From JAIFWV01 sp964580495 (GTDB lineage Bacteria; Patescibacteriota; Doudnabacteria; UBA920; O2-02-FULL-48-8): DNA of 14,854 nt. The position numbers and the translations under genes are program-made. This document shows, piece after piece, positions 13,262-14,854 of this stretch. Numbering within the stretch: the first letter of the stretch is position 1; each line of letters opens with the position of its first letter. The notes under the pieces were generated by a model. That model was not told the origin of the DNA. It was given only the letters and a program-made list of their open reading frames with translations, and ran no database searches. The stretch is taken from positions 1 through 14,854 of the forward strand of contig CAZOKE010000020.1 of the NCBI GenBank assembly GCA_964580495.1. Reading direction: 5' to 3'.

Positions 13262-13290
13262 TTGACACGCGGTTTTTGCTAGCGTAAGCT
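13262..13290 (+). promoter_or_regulatory. Promoter of the 47-aa gene
   Basis: TTGACA (13262-13267), 17-base spacer, TAAGCT (13285-13290): a perfect -35 and a fair -10, about 25 bases before the GTG start. Confidence 0.8.
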
Positions 13291-13315
13291 AATCCTTACA
13301 ACCAAGGAGGGGGAC

Positions 13316-13459
13316 GTGGACGAAGAAACAAACGCGTCTGAAAATCAGGTCCCCGAAATGGAAGCGCGGCCCGACCGCGAACCGGAAGGAGAGGTGGACG
13401 AAGAGTTCGATTTCCACCGGGTGTCTGCTTCAAACGACGGATGGAGGCAGCAGGGCTGA
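13316..13459 (+). CDS. 47-aa acidic micro-protein with GTG start
   Basis: The GTG at 13316 follows a strong SD (AAGGAGGGGG) and a promoter with perfect -35; a perfect hairpin terminator starts five bases after the stop. The protein (MDEETNASENQVPEMEARPD at the start, SASNDGWRQQG at the end) is strongly acidic, has no cysteine or hydrophobic core, and is probably disordered. Its charge is opposite to the basic N-termini of the proteins encoded on the other strand. No family is recognised. The complete transcription and translation signals, rather than protein likeness, support the call. Confidence 0.65.
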   Translation: MDEETNASENQVPEMEARPDREPEGEVDEEFDFHRVSASNDGWRQQG

Positions 13460-13464
13460 TGCAT

Positions 13465-13490
13465 GGGGAGTACTACTACTCCCCTTTTTT
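13465..13490 (+). terminator. Terminator of the 47-aa gene
   Basis: GGGGAGTA/TACTCCCC, a perfect 8-bp stem with loop CTAC, then TTTTTT. Confidence 0.95.
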
Positions 13491-13517
13491 ATTTTCTTAA
13501 TTTATAATTGCCTGTGC

Positions 13518-13546
13518 TTGCGGGGATAGGCAAAAACATCTAAAAT
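13518..13546 (+). promoter_or_regulatory. Promoter of recR giving a leaderless mRNA
   Basis: TTGCGG (13518-13523), 17-base spacer, TAAAAT (13541-13546). The start of transcription seven bases on falls at 13553-13554, the A of the ATG. Confidence 0.65.
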
Positions 13547-13553
13547 TTTAAAC

Positions 13554-14165
13554 ATGGCGACATTACCGAAATCGATCCAAAATCTCATAAACCAATTTTC
13601 CAAGCTCCCCGGCATAGGGCCCAAGAGCGCGAGCCGCCTGGCTTTTTATTTGCTCAAGCAGCCGCAGCTCGATATAGCCGAATTTGCCAATGCCGTTTTA
13701 GAACTCCAAAAAAACATTATTTACTGCTCGACGTGCTTCAACATGGCCGAAGCCGATCCCTGCAAAATCTGTACTGACCACAACCGCAGCCAAAATTTGA
13801 TTTGCGTGGTGGAAGACACCATGGATGTGGTGGCTATGGACCAGATTTCCAATTTCGGCGGCGTCTACCATGTCCTCAACGGAGTGATTTCTCCGCTCGA
13901 AGGAGTCGGCCCAGAGGATCTCAAAATCAAAGAACTTTTATCGAGAGTTTCGGATTCAGCAAAGCCGAAAGAAATCATTATTGCCACCAACCCTTCCCTG
14001 GAAGGTGAAGCCACGGCCATGTACATTTCCAAACTTTTGAAAGCTCCGGAGTACTCGCACGTAAAAGTCACGCGGATCGGCCGCGGGCTCCCCATGGGCG
14101 CGGATTTGGAATACGCCGACGAATACACCTTATCCAAAGCCCTTGAGGGCCGGCAGGAATTTTAA
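13554..14165 (+). CDS. recR: Recombination mediator protein RecR
   Basis: RecR works with RecO (and RecF) to load RecA on SSB-coated gapped DNA. The 203 residues match the family length. Features in order: helix-hairpin-helix KLPGIGPKSASRLAFYLL (17-34), a four-cysteine zinc site (C58, C61, C70, C73), and the Toprim domain (about 81-175) with VVEDTMD (E87), HVLNGVISPLEGVGPEDL and NPSLEGEATAMYISKLL. The C-terminal motif is TRIGRGLPMGADLEYADEYT followed by LSKALEGR. The gene is not next to dnaX, its usual neighbour. There is no SD; promoter spacing suggests a leaderless message. It ends before a bidirectional terminator shared with the DUF378 gene. Confidence 0.97.
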   Translation: MATLPKSIQNLINQFSKLPGIGPKSASRLAFYLLKQPQLDIAEFANAVLELQKNIIYCSTCFNMAEADPCKICTDHNRSQNLICVVEDTMDVVAMDQISNFGGVYHVLNGVISPLEGVGPEDLKIKELLSRVSDSAKPKEIIIATNPSLEGEATAMYISKLLKAPEYSHVKVTRIGRGLPMGADLEYADEYTLSKALEGRQEF

Positions 14166-14204
14166 ACATCTACGAACTACGAAAAGTTAAGAATTAAGAA
14201 ACAT

Positions 14205-14233
14205 AAAAACCAACTCTGATGAGCTGGTTTTTT
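14205..14233. terminator. Bidirectional terminator between recR and the DUF378 gene
   Basis: AAAACCAACTC/GAGCTGGTTTT with loop TGAT and one mismatch, flanked by A- and T-runs. Confidence 0.85.
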
Positions 14234-14265
14234 ATATATTCTTTAAGAAAATTTCCTAAGCCGGA

Positions 14266-14496
14266 TTACATGCCCATTGGCTTGGACGCGTCGGATTTAC
14301 CGCACATTTTACAGCGAGAAAAATGGGTAAACAATTCATACAATGCTGACAATCCTACCAAAATATAAATTATGTTGGTAAGCGTACCCATTCCAAAAAT
14401 CTTCTCGACCAAATTAAAATGTGCCGCCCCGACCAAACCCCAATTTAGGCCCCCGATGATAATCAAAATCCAAGTGATAATATGGAGTGCTTTCAT
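14266..14496 (-). CDS. DUF378 family small membrane protein
   Basis: The product is 76 residues. The signature of DUF378 is clear: WILIIIGGLNWGLVGAAHFN in the first membrane helix and its exit, LVEKIFG, then LTNIIYILVGLSALYELF as the second helix. A short tail carries C62 and C65 (RCKMCGKSD), half of a possible zinc ribbon, and a Met-rich end. The function of DUF378 is unknown. The ATG at 14496 is chosen because GGGGGTGAT, which matches the anti-SD GGTGAT core, lies four bases upstream; a GTG three codons earlier falls inside that SD. The promoter is unclear; TGCTATGCT just after the rplU terminator could be an extended -10. Confidence 0.92.
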   Translation of the reverse strand: MKALHIITWILIIIGGLNWGLVGAAHFNLVEKIFGMGTLTNIIYILVGLSALYELFTHFSRCKMCGKSDASKPMGM

Positions 14497-14560
14497 TTGT
14501 ATCACCCCCTTTTTTGTTCCGGTTATTTGAGTTAAGCGTAAGCATTAACAGCATAGCACC

Positions 14561-14593
14561 AAAAAAACAAGCCCTCAAATGAGGGCTTGTTTT
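14561..14593 (-). terminator. Terminator of rplU
   Basis: Minus strand ACAAGCCCTCA/TGAGGGCTTGT, a perfect 11-bp stem with a 2-base centre, followed by TTTTTTT. It begins within the rplU stop codon. Confidence 0.95.
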
Positions 14594-14852
14594 AAGCAAT
14601 GGATTCAATCAAAACTTCGGTCTGGTTCTGGCGATGGCCGGTTTTCCTGCGATACCGCGACTTGGCGCGATACTTGAATATCACGAGTTTTTTGGCTTTG
14701 GACTGGGCCAGAATTTTACCAGTGACCTTTGCGCCTGCAACTAGCGGCTTGCCAATTGTGACCTTATCACCGTCAGCTGTGAGCAAAACTTTATCAAAAG
14801 TGATTGCATCGCCGGCATTGCCTTCAAGTTTTTCGATTGCTAGTTTGTCGTT
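14592..14852 (-). CDS. rplU: 50S ribosomal protein bL21, C-terminal part
   Basis: The frame is open to the right edge and gives the C-terminal 86 residues; the N-terminus (usually about 15-20 residues) is outside. bL21 binds 23S rRNA in the large subunit. Recognisable parts are EKLEGNAGDAITFDKVLL, KVTIGKPLVAGAKVTG and the conserved basic end FKYRAKSRYRRKTGHRQNQT with its GHRQ motif. The real start is not in the window; the first in-frame TTG seen (14786) is internal. In most bacteria rpmA (bL27) follows, but here a terminator comes at once and the next gene is the DUF378 protein, so the usual rplU-rpmA pair is split downstream. Confidence 0.95.
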   Translation of the reverse strand, partial: NDKLAIEKLEGNAGDAITFDKVLLTADGDKVTIGKPLVAGAKVTGKILAQSKAKKLVIFKYRAKSRYRRKTGHRQNQTEVLIESIA

Positions 14853-14854
14853 CG

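Noticed and set aside
13281..14542. 9-mer AGCGTAAGC shared by the 47-aa promoter and the DUF378 upstream region (about 14535)
   Set aside because: Two copies of a 9-mer at different positions relative to their promoters can arise by chance; no further matching bases support a common operator.
1..14854. tRNA, rRNA, CRISPR, IS element or prophage core genes
   Set aside because: No cloverleaf with matching arms, no regular spaced repeats, no transposase, integrase or phage structural motifs were seen on either strand.

Overview
The window looks like a chromosomal segment of a small-genome bacterium, most likely a member of the Patescibacteria/CPR (Parcubacteria-like). This placement is inferred. 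It rests on core genes (cysS, dnaB, recR, rplU) lying among small uncharacterised families that I recall from those genomes (DUF5663-like, DUF5680-like, DUF5666-like, DUF378, lone GIY-YIG proteins). It also rests on core genes with no Shine-Dalgarno (SD) sequence, at least two of which (cysS, recR) appear leaderless. No rRNA, tRNA, CRISPR array, transposase or integrase was seen.

Layout. Positions 2-3604 are a minus-strand operon: a DUF5663-like 100-aa protein, then a frame open for 1099 codons that runs off the left edge. It encodes a large charged, Pro/Glu-rich protein with two hydrophobic zones. A nested inverted repeat (3743-3832) precedes a CorA-like two-helix transporter that lacks the GMN signature. 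Next is cysS, followed by a strongly foldable intergenic element (6252-6380) that is a candidate structured RNA, and then a long palindrome. From 6464 to 7264 are three micro-genes with strong SDs and good terminators, two of them overlapping by ATGA. A perfect consensus promoter then fires into a terminator-like hairpin just before a GIY-YIG gene. Its tail holds a degenerate palindromic repeat and three abutting DnaA-box-like 9-mers upstream of dnaB.

Convergent to dnaB is a two-gene minus-strand unit: a membrane-anchored DUF5666-like protein and a secreted multi-domain Ig/FN3/DUF11-type surface protein. Divergent from it is a 68-aa two-helix membrane protein. Positions 11962-13490 are a second set of micro-genes: a DUF5680-like protein, a 56-aa protein, a basic/acidic 77-aa protein, a 49-aa protein starting with TTG, and an acidic 47-aa protein starting with GTG. 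Each transcription unit here ends in a hairpin terminator, and most show a recognisable promoter. recR (leaderless), a DUF378 membrane protein and the C-terminal 86 residues of ribosomal protein bL21 complete the window.

How it works together. The core genes cover translation (cysS, rplU), replication (dnaB) and recombinational repair (recR). Between them are self-contained micro-gene cassettes whose SD-led starts differ from the core genes. These cassettes, the 6252-6380 element and the GIY-YIG leader are the best candidates for undescribed biology. No complete recognisable defence or mobile system is present.
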